Source of the DNA: Vibrio sp. JC009
GTDB taxonomy: Bacteria; Pseudomonadota; Gammaproteobacteria; Enterobacterales; Vibrionaceae
Direction: 5' to 3'
Length of the DNA: 64,000 bases
NCBI RefSeq assembly: GCF_029016485.1
Contig: NZ_CP092107.1
Coordinates: 1,178,001-1,242,000, forward strand
Both the position numbers and the translations under genes were made by a program. How positions within the stretch are numbered: position 1 is the first letter of the stretch; each line of letters begins with the position of its first letter. Below, piece by piece: positions 1 to 7,212 of this stretch. The notes under the pieces were generated by a model. It ran no database searches and was not told the DNA's origin. It saw nothing but the letters and a program-made list of their open reading frames with translations.

Positions 1-1
1 T

Positions 2-145
2 CTGATCCTTATCACTCACAAAATGACCATGCTGGATGTGGTAGACCGGGTCGTAGTGATGGAAAAAGGGACAGTTATCGCAGATGGCCCGAAAGAGAAG
101 ATTCTGGATGATCTTAAGCATGGACGGGTACGGGCCGTAAGTTGA
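2..145 (+). CDS. C-terminal end of an ABC-type ATPase (partial)
   Basis: Only the last 47 codons of this gene are in the window; it enters from the left in reading frame 2. The tail contains the ABC H-loop context (LITHKMTMLDVVDRVVVM) followed by a short C-terminal extension. This pattern is typical of the nucleotide-binding domain of ABC exporters, in particular the type I secretion/peptide exporter class, where the histidine of the H-loop senses the ATP gamma-phosphate. Substrate and membrane domains cannot be judged from this fragment. The stop at 143-145 lies just beyond the 3' end of the convergent exporter gene. Confidence 0.7.
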   Translation: MILITHKMTMLDVVDRVVVMEKGTVIADGPKEKILDDLKHGRVRAVS

Positions 146-168
146 TTCAACGGATGAAACTGTATTGC

Positions 169-1092
169 TTATGCAAAAGCTGACCTCATGCGATACCACA
201 GACGGCCATCAATCGCAGATAACCCGAATGCGATTAACGCCATGCCAACTATATGAATGACTTCCAGAGATTCGTTCAGGAATAGTGAGCCAAGCAGAAT
301 AGCGGAGACGGGCACAAGTAAAGTAACCAGCAGTACGTTTGTCGCTCCGGCCAGTTCAAGAATTCTGAAATAGAGAACATAAGCTACCGCAGTGGAAGCA
401 ACAGCAAGTCCTGCAATAGCTATCCATGTGCTCATGTTTATACTGTCCGTTTCGATAGAGCCTTCTACAAATAACGTAACAGGAAGTAATATAAGCGTTG
501 AAGCCGTTACCTGTCCTGCCGCTGTAATAACAGGATTAACGCCCAGTGACTTAAACCTGCGCCCGTATACGCCTGCAAATGCGTAAGATATGGCTGCGGC
601 AATAACAGCAAGCTGCGCCAGCAAATTACTTCCGTCACCTAAAGCAGGCACGCCTATCATCACAGCAACCCCCACAAAGCCGAGAACAACGCCGATTAGT
701 TTTAGCGGGGTTGGTCGTTCATCAGGCAGCATCATTCCAGCCACAACTACTGCAAATATCGGTGTTGCAGCATTCAGCACAGAAGCCAGACCTGATGCAA
801 TCTGAGTTTGCCCCCATACAATCAAAGTAAAGGGGATAACATTGTTCAGTAACCCCATCCCTAAAAATGAAACCCAGACTGTCAGGCTTTGTGGTGGACG
901 CAAACCTGTCACTATGGCGATTCCCCATAGCGTAAGCGCGGCTATTGCAACTCTAAGCGTCACTATGGTTAATGGAGGAAGGTCATTGACCGCTACGCCC
1001 ACAAAAAAGAAAGAGCCGCCCCATAGCATGGAGAGCAAAACGAGCATAGCCCATACTTTTAAGCTCATAGAATGGTTAATGGTCGGTGTCAT
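169..1092 (-). CDS. EamA/DMT-family membrane transporter
   Basis: A 307-residue integral membrane protein with about ten hydrophobic segments in two similar halves, as in the drug/metabolite transporter (EamA) family. Its N-terminal half has the family-typical LWGGSFFFVGVA stretch after the first segment, and the second half repeats the arrangement (IAIAGLAVASTAVAYVLYF). Members export amino acids, nucleosides or toxic metabolites from the cytoplasm, but the substrate cannot be predicted from sequence. It converges with the upstream ABC fragment and is divergent from the reductase gene at 1319. It is monocistronic as far as can be seen. Confidence 0.85.
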   Translation of the reverse strand: MTPTINHSMSLKVWAMLVLLSMLWGGSFFFVGVAVNDLPPLTIVTLRVAIAALTLWGIAIVTGLRPPQSLTVWVSFLGMGLLNNVIPFTLIVWGQTQIASGLASVLNAATPIFAVVVAGMMLPDERPTPLKLIGVVLGFVGVAVMIGVPALGDGSNLLAQLAVIAAAISYAFAGVYGRRFKSLGVNPVITAAGQVTASTLILLPVTLFVEGSIETDSINMSTWIAIAGLAVASTAVAYVLYFRILELAGATNVLLVTLLVPVSAILLGSLFLNESLEVIHIVGMALIAFGLSAIDGRLWYRMRSAFA

Positions 1093-1318
1093 GGTAGGGG
1101 TAATCCGTGTTATTCATCTTTCTCTTCATATTAACTGCAGCGGCAAGCATATAACATCCGAAAATTGCGCCATATTCAAAATAGAGGAACCACAAATTAA
1201 CCATCAAATACAGACCTTCCTTTTCCGCATTTTTGTGTAAAGATAAAGGAGCAGTAATTGTTTTATAACGCCCGGTAATTTGAACCGGCTCAACCACAAC
1301 CATTTTCATGAGGTACTT

Positions 1319-1852
1319 ATGGCAAACATCGTATTTATTGCAGCTAGTCTGGACGGTTACATTGCAGATAAAAATGGCAAACTTGACTGGCTACATTCAG
1401 TACCAAACCCGGACAATATCGATACTGGCTTCTTCTCCCTTATGGAACGAATTGACGGCTTGGTAATGGGACGTAACACTCTGGAGGTGGTACTGAGTTT
1501 TGACTGCGACTGGCCTTATACAAAGCCGGTCTTCGTTTTGAGTAACACAATGACGAAAGTGCCACAAGGCTATGAAGATAAAGTCTTTTTGGTCAAAGGA
1601 AAATTGAAAGACATTCTTGCGGAGCTAAATGCTAAAGGATTTAATAACCTCTACATTGACGGTGGTGTGACCATTCAAAACTTCCTCAAAGAAGACCTGA
1701 TTGACGAAATGGTGATCACCCGCTTCCCTATCTTACTTGGTGGCGGAGCTCCTTTGTTTGGTGAACTAAAACAGCCATTAAACTTCAAAGTGACCAAGAG
1801 TGAAATCGTATTAGAAACCCTGGTTCAAACCACTTACGTGCGAGAAAAATAA
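1319..1852 (+). CDS. RibD C-terminal/dihydrofolate reductase-like protein
   Basis: A 177-residue protein of the RibD_C/DHFR-like fold (YwjB/YyaP type). It starts MANIVFIAASLDGYIADKNG, the typical first strand and loop of the family, and contains the NADPH-binding pattern NNLYIDGGVTIQNFL and ILLGGGAPLFGEL near the C-terminus. Such proteins are NADPH-dependent reductases of unknown physiological substrate. I place the start at ATG 1319 because GAGG lies 6-7 bases before it and the family N-terminus begins there; a longer reading frame from 1280 would add 13 residues of unlike sequence. No obvious operon partner is present. Confidence 0.8.
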   Translation: MANIVFIAASLDGYIADKNGKLDWLHSVPNPDNIDTGFFSLMERIDGLVMGRNTLEVVLSFDCDWPYTKPVFVLSNTMTKVPQGYEDKVFLVKGKLKDILAELNAKGFNNLYIDGGVTIQNFLKEDLIDEMVITRFPILLGGGAPLFGELKQPLNFKVTKSEIVLETLVQTTYVREK

Positions 1853-2150
1853 TATTAATTTCTTAAACAGGCCATATAATCTTTAAAACATGCCTATTTG
1901 TATCACTTCGCACTCAAAAGCAGTGCGTATTCCAGCTCACCCGATCAGCCCTTTACGTTTGTTAATCTCGGTGGTCTGATACAGCTAAAGCAAGCCATAG
2001 GACTTTGATTACTCAGTGGCAGACCGTACCATTGAAATCGCGACACTTTAGCTCATGGTTGGCTGCCGGGAGGTGGTGAACGATAACTCCCAGTATTGAG
2101 CTCGTTCAGGATTTAGTTGACTTATCGAACAATTGAATAGTTACGCAAAA
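1853..2150. other. Gene-free stretch with a possible decayed reading frame
   Basis: No intact gene is seen here. Around 2005-2100 the plus strand reads like protein (DYSVADRTIEIATL, stop, LMVGCREVVNDNSQY, stop), which suggests a coding sequence broken by in-frame stops rather than random DNA. I do not recognise the parent family. The stretch leads directly into the palindromic repeat and the insertion sequence, so it may be part of an old insertion scar. Confidence 0.3.
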
Positions 2151-2180
2151 CTCTCGTTCCCATGGTCCTCCGTGGGAATG
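2151..2180 (+). repeat. REP-like palindromic repeat, left copy
   Basis: A 30-base unit beginning CTCTCGTTCCCATGG and ending CGTGGGAATG that can fold on itself (TTCCCA pairs with TGGGAA). An inverted copy lies at 3639-3668, with 27 of 30 positions identical. The left end of the insertion sequence starts only a few bases after this copy. Repeats of this type (GTTCCCACG...CGTGGGAA) are scattered in many gammaproteobacterial genomes, and IS110-family elements are known to insert in such palindromes. Confidence 0.75.
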
Positions 2181-2189
2181 TATATGGAC

Positions 2190-2441
2190 TCCCCCTGTAA
2201 CACAAGTGGTTTAAGATAATAAGAGTTTATGCAAGTGCACGTATATTCGGTTTCATCATGGGGCGCTACCCCGAACCTTTATGGCTAAATCCACTAACAA
2301 GGCTTCTAATCGCAGTCCAGGCATTTATTGCCTCATTCCCACACAGAGTTTGCCTTGTGTGCTGTGCTAACACTTTATCTTAATTACTTGCTATTACGCT
2401 GGTTTGTCGTTTGCTCCAAATTCAGCTTTACCTTATTTCAG
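2190..2441 (-). ncRNA. Candidate bridge RNA region of the IS1111-type element
   Basis: This 250-bp non-coding end follows the transposase stop and holds several small hairpins: GGGG-cgcta-CCCC at 2260-2272, AGGCA-tttat-TGCCT at 2319-2333, and CACACA paired with TGTGTG around 2340-2361. In IS110/IS1111 elements a structured RNA from the non-coding end binds the transposase and specifies both target and donor DNA. The location after the gene fits IS1111. The strand (same as the transposase) and the borders are inferred; no covariance model was run. Confidence 0.4.
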
Positions 2442-3464
2442 TTAAGCTAACTTAAGCTGGTAAGGCTGTTTTGATTTCAATATGGCACACGCCATCCTGA
2501 CTATCTTATTCGCTAGAGCAATAACGACTTTATTCACATGGTTTCTCTCTAACAGAGAGCGTATCCACTGACTAAGTGGATCAGTTTTATCTTTGACATG
2601 ACTAACTACAGCTCGGGCACCATGAACGACAAGAGCTCTGAGATAACGATCTCCTCGCTTAGTAATGCCAAGGTTGATATTTCTACCTCCACTTCCTGTA
2701 TGAGCAGGCACTAATCCAATGCTTGCGCTTGCATCCCTACCACACTTATAAGCCGATGCATTTCCTAACCTGGCATACAAAGCACTGCCTGAAATCCATG
2801 AAATACCCGGTAACGAGGCTAAAAGCTTACAATCTTCATTTTGTTTTGCCTGATTGGTAAGAGCTTGAGTGGCATCATCAATTTGGGTATCAAGCGCGAG
2901 CAACTGTTCTTTAAGATTATTTAGAATAAACCGAGCAGCATGGGTTAATTCATTTTCAGCATTTTCCAACTCAAACGGTAGCTGTTTTCTGAGCGAATTG
3001 ATTCCTATGGGAAATTTGATGCCATATTCCATCGCAAGCCCCCGGATACGGTTAGCAAGCTGTGTTCGTTGCTTAATATAACCTTCCCGCAGTCTTAGTA
3101 AGCAGGCAAGATCTTGCTGTTCAACAGTTTTAACCGGAACGAAATGAATATCTGTCCGCTGACTGGCTTCATAAATAGCCAAAGCATCATTGGGATCATT
3201 TTTATTTCCCGAGCGATACTTAGCGGCGATCTGAGCAGGCACGAGTAAGACTTGATGTCCTGCCTGCTGGAACTTTCGACCCCAATAATGAGCCGTTGCA
3301 CAAGCTTCCATACAAATAACAGCTTTGGGGTGCTTAGCCACCATTGAAATTAACTTTGATTGAGATACTTTTTGATTAGATGAAAGCTTTCCGTGCTTAT
3401 TAATTATCGCAACTTGAATAACAGTCTTAGCAAGGTCGATAGAAATAGTGATATTCTTGTTCAT
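2442..3464 (-). CDS. IS110/IS1111-family DEDD transposase
   Basis: A 340-residue transposase. The N-terminal RuvC-like DEDD domain shows ISIDLAKTVIQVAI (first Asp), ICMEACATAHYWG (Glu) and GNKNDPNDALAIYEAS (final Asp pair). After a coiled linker comes the C-terminal Transposase_20 domain with LASLPGISWISG and the segment HTGSGGRNINLGITKRGDRY, which holds the conserved serine of the family. Length matches intact IS110 members (300-400 residues) and there is no frameshift, so the protein is probably functional. It cuts and rejoins DNA without terminal inverted-repeat recognition, guided by an RNA. The ATG at 3462-3464 is preceded by AAAGGAG. Confidence 0.92.
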   Translation of the reverse strand: MNKNITISIDLAKTVIQVAIINKHGKLSSNQKVSQSKLISMVAKHPKAVICMEACATAHYWGRKFQQAGHQVLLVPAQIAAKYRSGNKNDPNDALAIYEASQRTDIHFVPVKTVEQQDLACLLRLREGYIKQRTQLANRIRGLAMEYGIKFPIGINSLRKQLPFELENAENELTHAARFILNNLKEQLLALDTQIDDATQALTNQAKQNEDCKLLASLPGISWISGSALYARLGNASAYKCGRDASASIGLVPAHTGSGGRNINLGITKRGDRYLRALVVHGARAVVSHVKDKTDPLSQWIRSLLERNHVNKVVIALANKIVRMACAILKSKQPYQLKLA

Positions 3465-3638
3465 GGCATGGGCTCCTTTTTAGTTGACACTCTTACCTTA
3501 GCCGATATTTTCGACGAAGGTGAGGGAGTCCATGCCATTGCATATCAGACTCAAAGTTACCAGCCGGGGTATAAGTTGTCACTGGACTTATTTTCTCTAC
3601 TTTTAGTGCCTTACGTGAATACCTTTAGCCGTGGTATG

Positions 3639-3668
3639 CATTCCCACGCTGGAGCATGGGAACGAGAG
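3639..3668 (-). repeat. REP-like palindromic repeat, right copy
   Basis: Inverted copy of the unit at 2151-2180, differing at three of 30 positions. It lies about 100 bp outside the right inverted repeat of the insertion sequence. The two copies thus bracket the element in opposite orientation. Confidence 0.75.
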
Positions 3669-3947
3669 GGTAGTGACTAATTTAACAATATTATTGCATA
3701 AATAAAGCGTGCCATTTCAAATGGCAGCGCTCGTTTTTGTCCAGTTCCGTGCATCTCAGCCATCATTGAGAGCAGGTGGCCTATGACGTTCTACAATACA
3801 AGAAGTTATCTGAAAACGACTTACACCGGATCGCCACCCTCAAACAATAATAAGCAAGCAGTAAAACAGCTTGAAAGACAACCCACTATTCCTTCACTAA
3901 CACGCCTTATCTGAGTAATTTTCAGGCTGCTCTGGTGCTCACTATTT

Positions 3948-4109
3948 AAACTATATGGCACTCTAGAAGCAGTCAAATCAGAAATGGTCAGACAAAACGG
4001 ATTAGAACTACGTTTATATGTTCATAAAGGCAACAGTGCTGCAATTAAAGCATATGAAAAAGCTGAGTTCTCAAAATCTGACTATGAAATAATGGTTTTA
4101 AACCAATGA
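3948..4109 (+). pseudogene. C-terminal remnant of a GNAT acetyltransferase
   Basis: The plus strand reads KLYGTLEAVKSEMVRQNG, then LELRLYVHKGNSAAIKAYEK, then AEFSKSDYEIMVLNQ and a stop. This is the last third of a Gcn5-related N-acetyltransferase, with the family pattern L-V-x-x-x-N-x-x-A-x-x-x-Y-x-K-x-G/E-F. The acetyl-CoA binding motif and the N-terminal half are missing; stops precede the fragment. The rest of 3669-3947 holds no gene I can support, only a short hairpin (GCCATTT-c-AAATGGC near 3710) and more protein-like scraps. Loss of the gene may be linked to the nearby insertion sequence. Confidence 0.6.
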
Positions 4110-4187
4110 GCATCTGACTACTAAATCTCTACTACGTTCTCTCCTGATAGTGATAAAATCTCCGCATCAGAATTACCGAGAAACTCT

Positions 4188-4526
4188 ATGTTTATCCATC
4201 ATGTTAACGGCATCGACTGGCTGGTGATTACAGCTTTTGAAGAACTGAAAACAATATTTATCGAAGAAGCTGGTGCCATCCCCTTTTGCTTCTCTACCGC
4301 CAGCGAATTGAATCTGATTGATCAAGCCAAGCGAACTTATGGGTATTTGCCGACACTCAGCGGTGTAATCACCGATACTGGCACCTTTCAAAGCCAAGAT
4401 AACGAAGAGGATTTGAACCCACAGCTTGCCTGCCTGGTTGAAGGCCGTGGTCGGGTGTTTATCTATCACGGCGGCTTTGTGGCTTTTGTGGATGACGAGC
4501 AAACCTTTATCACCCGAATGGACTGA
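4188..4526 (+). CDS. Conserved-looking hypothetical protein, 112 residues
   Basis: I do not recognise the family. The protein is soluble, acidic and has no signal peptide. It contains FEELKTIFIEEAGAIPFCF, a central NLIDQAKRTYGYLPTL segment and ends GGFVAFVDDEQTFITRMD. The plus strand is preferred over the overlapping antisense frame because its composition (acidic residues, balanced aromatic residues) is that of a real protein and it ends at a hairpin shared with the convergent azlD gene. There is no strong ribosome-binding site before ATG 4188. Confidence 0.55.
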   Translation: MFIHHVNGIDWLVITAFEELKTIFIEEAGAIPFCFSTASELNLIDQAKRTYGYLPTLSGVITDTGTFQSQDNEEDLNPQLACLVEGRGRVFIYHGGFVAFVDDEQTFITRMD

Positions 4527-4553
4527 AAATTATTCTGTACGGCGGATTGGCAT

Positions 4554-4586
4554 CCAGAGAGCGCTCTACTTTGACTCGCTCTCTGG
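4554..4586. terminator. Hairpin between convergent genes
   Basis: A perfect 10-bp stem, CCAGAGAGCG paired with CGCTCTCTGG, with a 13-base loop. It lies between the stops of the convergent genes ending at 4526 and 4605. No long T run follows on either strand, so terminator activity is plausible but not certain. Confidence 0.5.
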
Positions 4587-4604
4587 CATCAGCCCGAGCT
4601 GCGG

Positions 4605-4916
4605 TTAAATAACAACATTCAACACCAAAAAGAAAACCATACTCACCAGGGTCGTCATCAATACATTTCCGGTTTTCCAGATAAGGACGACTGCTGCTAT
4701 CGCTGCCAGCAGATAAGGGTTATAACTCAGCAACGTCAGTTGACCGTGTGGAGCAAACACTATCGGGCTCCAGATAGCCGTTAGCACACAGGGGCTGGAA
4801 TAACTTAAAAACCGCAACGCCTGCCCGTTGAGTTTCAGCGGAACCCTTGGTTCCAGGAACAGATAACGGCTGAGAAATACGATAGCTGTCATTGCCAGTA
4901 TGGATACCATATTCAT
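4605..4916 (-). CDS. azlD: AzlD-family branched-chain amino acid export subunit
   Basis: A 103-residue membrane protein with about four hydrophobic segments, matching the size and pattern of AzlD (RYLFLEPRVPLKLNGQALRF followed by LSYSSPCVLTAIWSPIVF). AzlD is the small partner of AzlC; together they export branched-chain amino acids or their analogues from the cytoplasm. Its ATG overlaps the stop of azlC by four bases, which indicates translational coupling. Confidence 0.9.
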   Translation of the reverse strand: MNMVSILAMTAIVFLSRYLFLEPRVPLKLNGQALRFLSYSSPCVLTAIWSPIVFAPHGQLTLLSYNPYLLAAIAAVVLIWKTGNVLMTTLVSMVFFLVLNVVI

Positions 4917-5656
4917 GCGCTCTCTCCTTCAATCTGTATTGGAGTATCTGTTTTACTGACTGCGAACCTTTCGCAAAAATAACCGCTGACCATTCCCATA
5001 ATGGACGCAAGCATTAACCCGCCTTCAACATTATTTATTGCCAGACACACAGATGAAACCATGGAAACCAACACTGCAACCAGAACCGGCTTTGTTTTGA
5101 TTAAAGGAAATACCAGAGCAATAAACATGGCAGCAACAGCAAAGTCCAGCCCGATATCATTCAGCGAAGGGATCTGGCTTCCTGCAATAACCCCGACAAA
5201 GCTGGCCAGATTCCAGAGAAGATAAAACGACCCTCCGGCTCCGGCGGCAAACCAGCGGTTAAACTCCTTATCAGACTGACTGCTACAGATAGCAAACAGT
5301 TCGTCGGTCAGCCAGAAACCGAGGATCAGACGCCAGCGTACCGGCAGAGATCTGATTTTCTCGCGCATTGATACGCTGTACAGAAAGTGACGTGAAGTGA
5401 TAAACAGAGTCGTCAGCAGCATGGTGCCCAGCCCGACTCCGGCTTTAAACAATCCTGCCGCGACCAGCTGAGCAGACCCGGCAAAAAGAATAGCTGACAT
5501 CGCCTGGGCTTCCAGCATATTCAGACCTGCGTCAATCGCGTAGGAGCCGGCGAGAATTCCCCAGGGTACAACCGCGACAGATAAAGGCAACCCGGCAATT
5601 ATCCCCTGCCACAGCATCGCCCTTCTGCTGCTTTTTTTATTAACCTCACAATCCAT
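4913..5656 (-). CDS. azlC: AzlC-family branched-chain amino acid exporter, large subunit
   Basis: A 247-residue membrane protein of the AzlC family. The first half holds GLPLSVAVVPWGILAGSYAI and a conserved AILFAGSAQLVAAGLF segment; the middle has the family-typical TSRHFLYSVSMRE and FWLTDELFAI. It forms a two-gene operon with azlD. The start is supported by AGGAG six bases before the ATG. A 16-bp motif about 50 bp upstream (5707-5722) is repeated in front of the adjacent AraC-type regulator gene, so this operon is probably its target. Confidence 0.92.
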   Translation of the reverse strand: MDCEVNKKSSRRAMLWQGIIAGLPLSVAVVPWGILAGSYAIDAGLNMLEAQAMSAILFAGSAQLVAAGLFKAGVGLGTMLLTTLFITSRHFLYSVSMREKIRSLPVRWRLILGFWLTDELFAICSSQSDKEFNRWFAAGAGGSFYLLWNLASFVGVIAGSQIPSLNDIGLDFAVAAMFIALVFPLIKTKPVLVAVLVSMVSSVCLAINNVEGGLMLASIMGMVSGYFCERFAVSKTDTPIQIEGESA

Positions 5657-5706
5657 TTTTTTCTCCTGTTTTTCTGTTCAATCTAGAAAAGAAAACCAGC
5701 AGTGGA

Positions 5707-5722
5707 TTGTACAAATTTGCTC
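5707..5722 (-). promoter_or_regulatory. Candidate AraC-regulator site before azlCD
   Basis: On the minus strand the site reads GAGCAAATTTGTACAA. It lies about 50 bp before the azlC start and touches the stop codon of the regulator gene. A copy with one mismatch is at 6615-6630 before the regulator itself. Confidence 0.55.
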
Positions 5723-6554
5723 AGAGCCGCTTTACGTACTGGCCTGGTGTATAGCCGTTGGCTTTTTTGAAGTGGCGGTGGAAATGGCTTTGGTCATGAA
5801 AGCCACACTCCTGCGCAGTATCAGAAATGGAGTGCCCCTCTTTAAGCAGCTTTCTCGCCATGCGAAGACGTGACTGTATCTGATAGGCATGTGGTGGCAG
5901 GCCAAACTCTTTCTGAAAAGAACGTACCAGATGGTAAGGGCTGAGTGCAGCCAGTCTGGCCAGCTCATCCAGTGACACATCCGCCTGAGGAAAATCATCC
6001 AGAAACTCTTTAACCAAAAGCAGCTGTCTCTGCGTCTTTCCCTGCAAATCCGGATTCAGTCTGGACCTTGCATGTTTACCGATTAACTTAACTAAGGTGC
6101 CGTAGATAAGGGTTTCACGCAGCAGACGGTTATCGGAATTTTCCAGAGTGTTGAAAACCAGACGAAGCTGATTCCCCAATTCAGGGTCAGCAACCACAGC
6201 TTCAGGAAAATAAGGCGCACCATATTTCGGAAGATTTAAATCTTTTGTGATTTGTTCCAGTTGCTCAGGCAAAGGGTACATAGCGCGATAGGACCATCCC
6301 CCTTCGGTTGCAGAGTGGCCACTGTGTACCTCGTCAGCATTAACCAGAATGATCGTATCCTGTGGCGCAACATGATGCCCGCCGGTTCGGTAAAACCGCT
6401 GAGCACCATTATCGATAACCCCTATGGTATAGCCTTCATGACTGTGACGGGAAAAGTTCTGTTTATCATACTTGGCACTAAGAATTTCAAGGCCACCCAG
6501 CTCGTCGGTGATCTTGTAATCAGCTTTCTCTTTGATTTTTGCATTCTTAGTCAT
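5721..6554 (-). CDS. AraC-family transcriptional regulator of azlCD
   Basis: A 277-residue regulator. The N-terminal part (about residues 20-100) is an AraC-type cupin ligand-binding domain (FSRHSHEGYTIGVIDNGAQ, then VAPQDTIILVNADEVHSG). The C-terminal 100 residues hold two helix-turn-helix motifs, with VSLDELARLAALSPYHLVRS and the family signature GFHDQSHFHRHFKKANGYTP. Known relatives of this layout sit beside AzlC or LysE exporters and answer to an amino acid or related ligand. Gene order (regulator then azlC on the same strand, 65 bp apart) and the shared 16-bp motif suggest that it controls itself and azlCD. Confidence 0.88.
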   Translation of the reverse strand: MTKNAKIKEKADYKITDELGGLEILSAKYDKQNFSRHSHEGYTIGVIDNGAQRFYRTGGHHVAPQDTIILVNADEVHSGHSATEGGWSYRAMYPLPEQLEQITKDLNLPKYGAPYFPEAVVADPELGNQLRLVFNTLENSDNRLLRETLIYGTLVKLIGKHARSRLNPDLQGKTQRQLLLVKEFLDDFPQADVSLDELARLAALSPYHLVRSFQKEFGLPPHAYQIQSRLRMARKLLKEGHSISDTAQECGFHDQSHFHRHFKKANGYTPGQYVKRL

Positions 6555-6614
6555 GGGGGTTCCGGTACAAAATAGCGCTCTGCAACCAGTCTAGCCTACA
6601 GGGTAAATAATTTT

Positions 6615-6630
6615 TTGTACAAAATTGCTC
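6615..6630 (-). promoter_or_regulatory. Candidate autoregulatory site of the AraC regulator
   Basis: On the minus strand the site reads GAGCAATTTTGTACAA, identical at 15 of 16 bases to the site before azlC, and in the same orientation and similar distance (about 60 bp) from the start codon. Confidence 0.55.
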
Positions 6631-6649
6631 TATCTGGAACAGGTATGAT

Positions 6650-7141
6650 CTAATTAAACATTTGCAGTTGCCAGTAGCCGACACTCAGCCACTTATCAAA
6701 CTTATAACCGACATTACTGAACTCTCCGGCTTTTTTAAAGCCAAGGCTCTCATGTAAGGCAACGCTGTTTGGGTTTGGCTGGGTAATAACGCTAAGAACA
6801 TTGCGAATGGAAAGATCCCGCAGTTTATCCAGCAGTTGCTGGTAGAGTTCGGCTCCGAAGCCCTGCCCTGCAGCTTCAGAGGTGAGGTAAACCGAGGTTT
6901 CCACTGTATAACGATAAGCGGTTCTTTGATTCCAGACAGAAGCGTAGGCGTAACCTAAAATAGAATCGCCCAGTTCAAATACCAGCCAGGGCAAGCCGGA
7001 CTGTTGAACCTTTTCAATTCTCTGCTCCATCTCCTGGGCAGAAACAGGGTGCTCTTCAAATGTTGCTGTCGTGTTTTGAACGTAATGGTTGTAGATATCC
7101 GCTATCTTCTTAGCATCGTCTTCCGTGACTTCTCTAATCAT
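6650..7141 (-). CDS. GNAT N-acetyltransferase, phosphinothricin-acetyltransferase type
   Basis: A 163-residue acetyltransferase. It begins MIREVTEDDAKKIADIYNHY, the usual opening of PAT/YncA-type enzymes, and has TTATFEEHP followed by YAYASVWNQRTAYRYTVE, again typical of this subfamily. The acetyl-CoA loop is degenerate but recognisable (SEAAGQGFGAELYQQLLDKL). The C-terminus carries NPNSVALHESLGFKKAG. Related enzymes acetylate the amino group of phosphinothricin, methionine sulfoximine or similar amino acids; the true substrate is unknown. It is transcribed separately, between the AraC gene and fapA. Confidence 0.85.
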   Translation of the reverse strand: MIREVTEDDAKKIADIYNHYVQNTTATFEEHPVSAQEMEQRIEKVQQSGLPWLVFELGDSILGYAYASVWNQRTAYRYTVETSVYLTSEAAGQGFGAELYQQLLDKLRDLSIRNVLSVITQPNPNSVALHESLGFKKAGEFSNVGYKFDKWLSVGYWQLQMFN

Positions 7142-7212
7142 AAGTATCCAAATTTTTCCTAAACTGGAGCAGAAGACTACCCCAATTTCACCAGAATGTT
7201 AAATCTGATGGC

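Larger units (their letters stand above)
2184..3533 (-). mobile_element. IS110-family (IS1111-type) insertion sequence
   Basis: A 1350-bp element bounded by a perfect 10-bp inverted repeat, ATGGACTCCC at 2184-2193 and its complement at 3524-3533. It contains one DEDD transposase gene reading leftward. The non-coding DNA is asymmetric: about 60-70 bp before the gene and about 250 bp after it. In the IS1111 subgroup the long non-coding end after the transposase encodes the guide (bridge/seek) RNA, so the asymmetry and the short subterminal repeats point to IS1111 rather than IS110 proper. The exact outer boundaries may differ by some bases, because these elements carry a few extra bases outside the repeats. 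Confidence 0.75.

Noticed and set aside
4173..4502. Antisense frame of 109 residues opposite the hypothetical gene at 4188
   Set aside because: It overlaps nearly completely; the plus-strand product has the better composition and ends at the shared hairpin.
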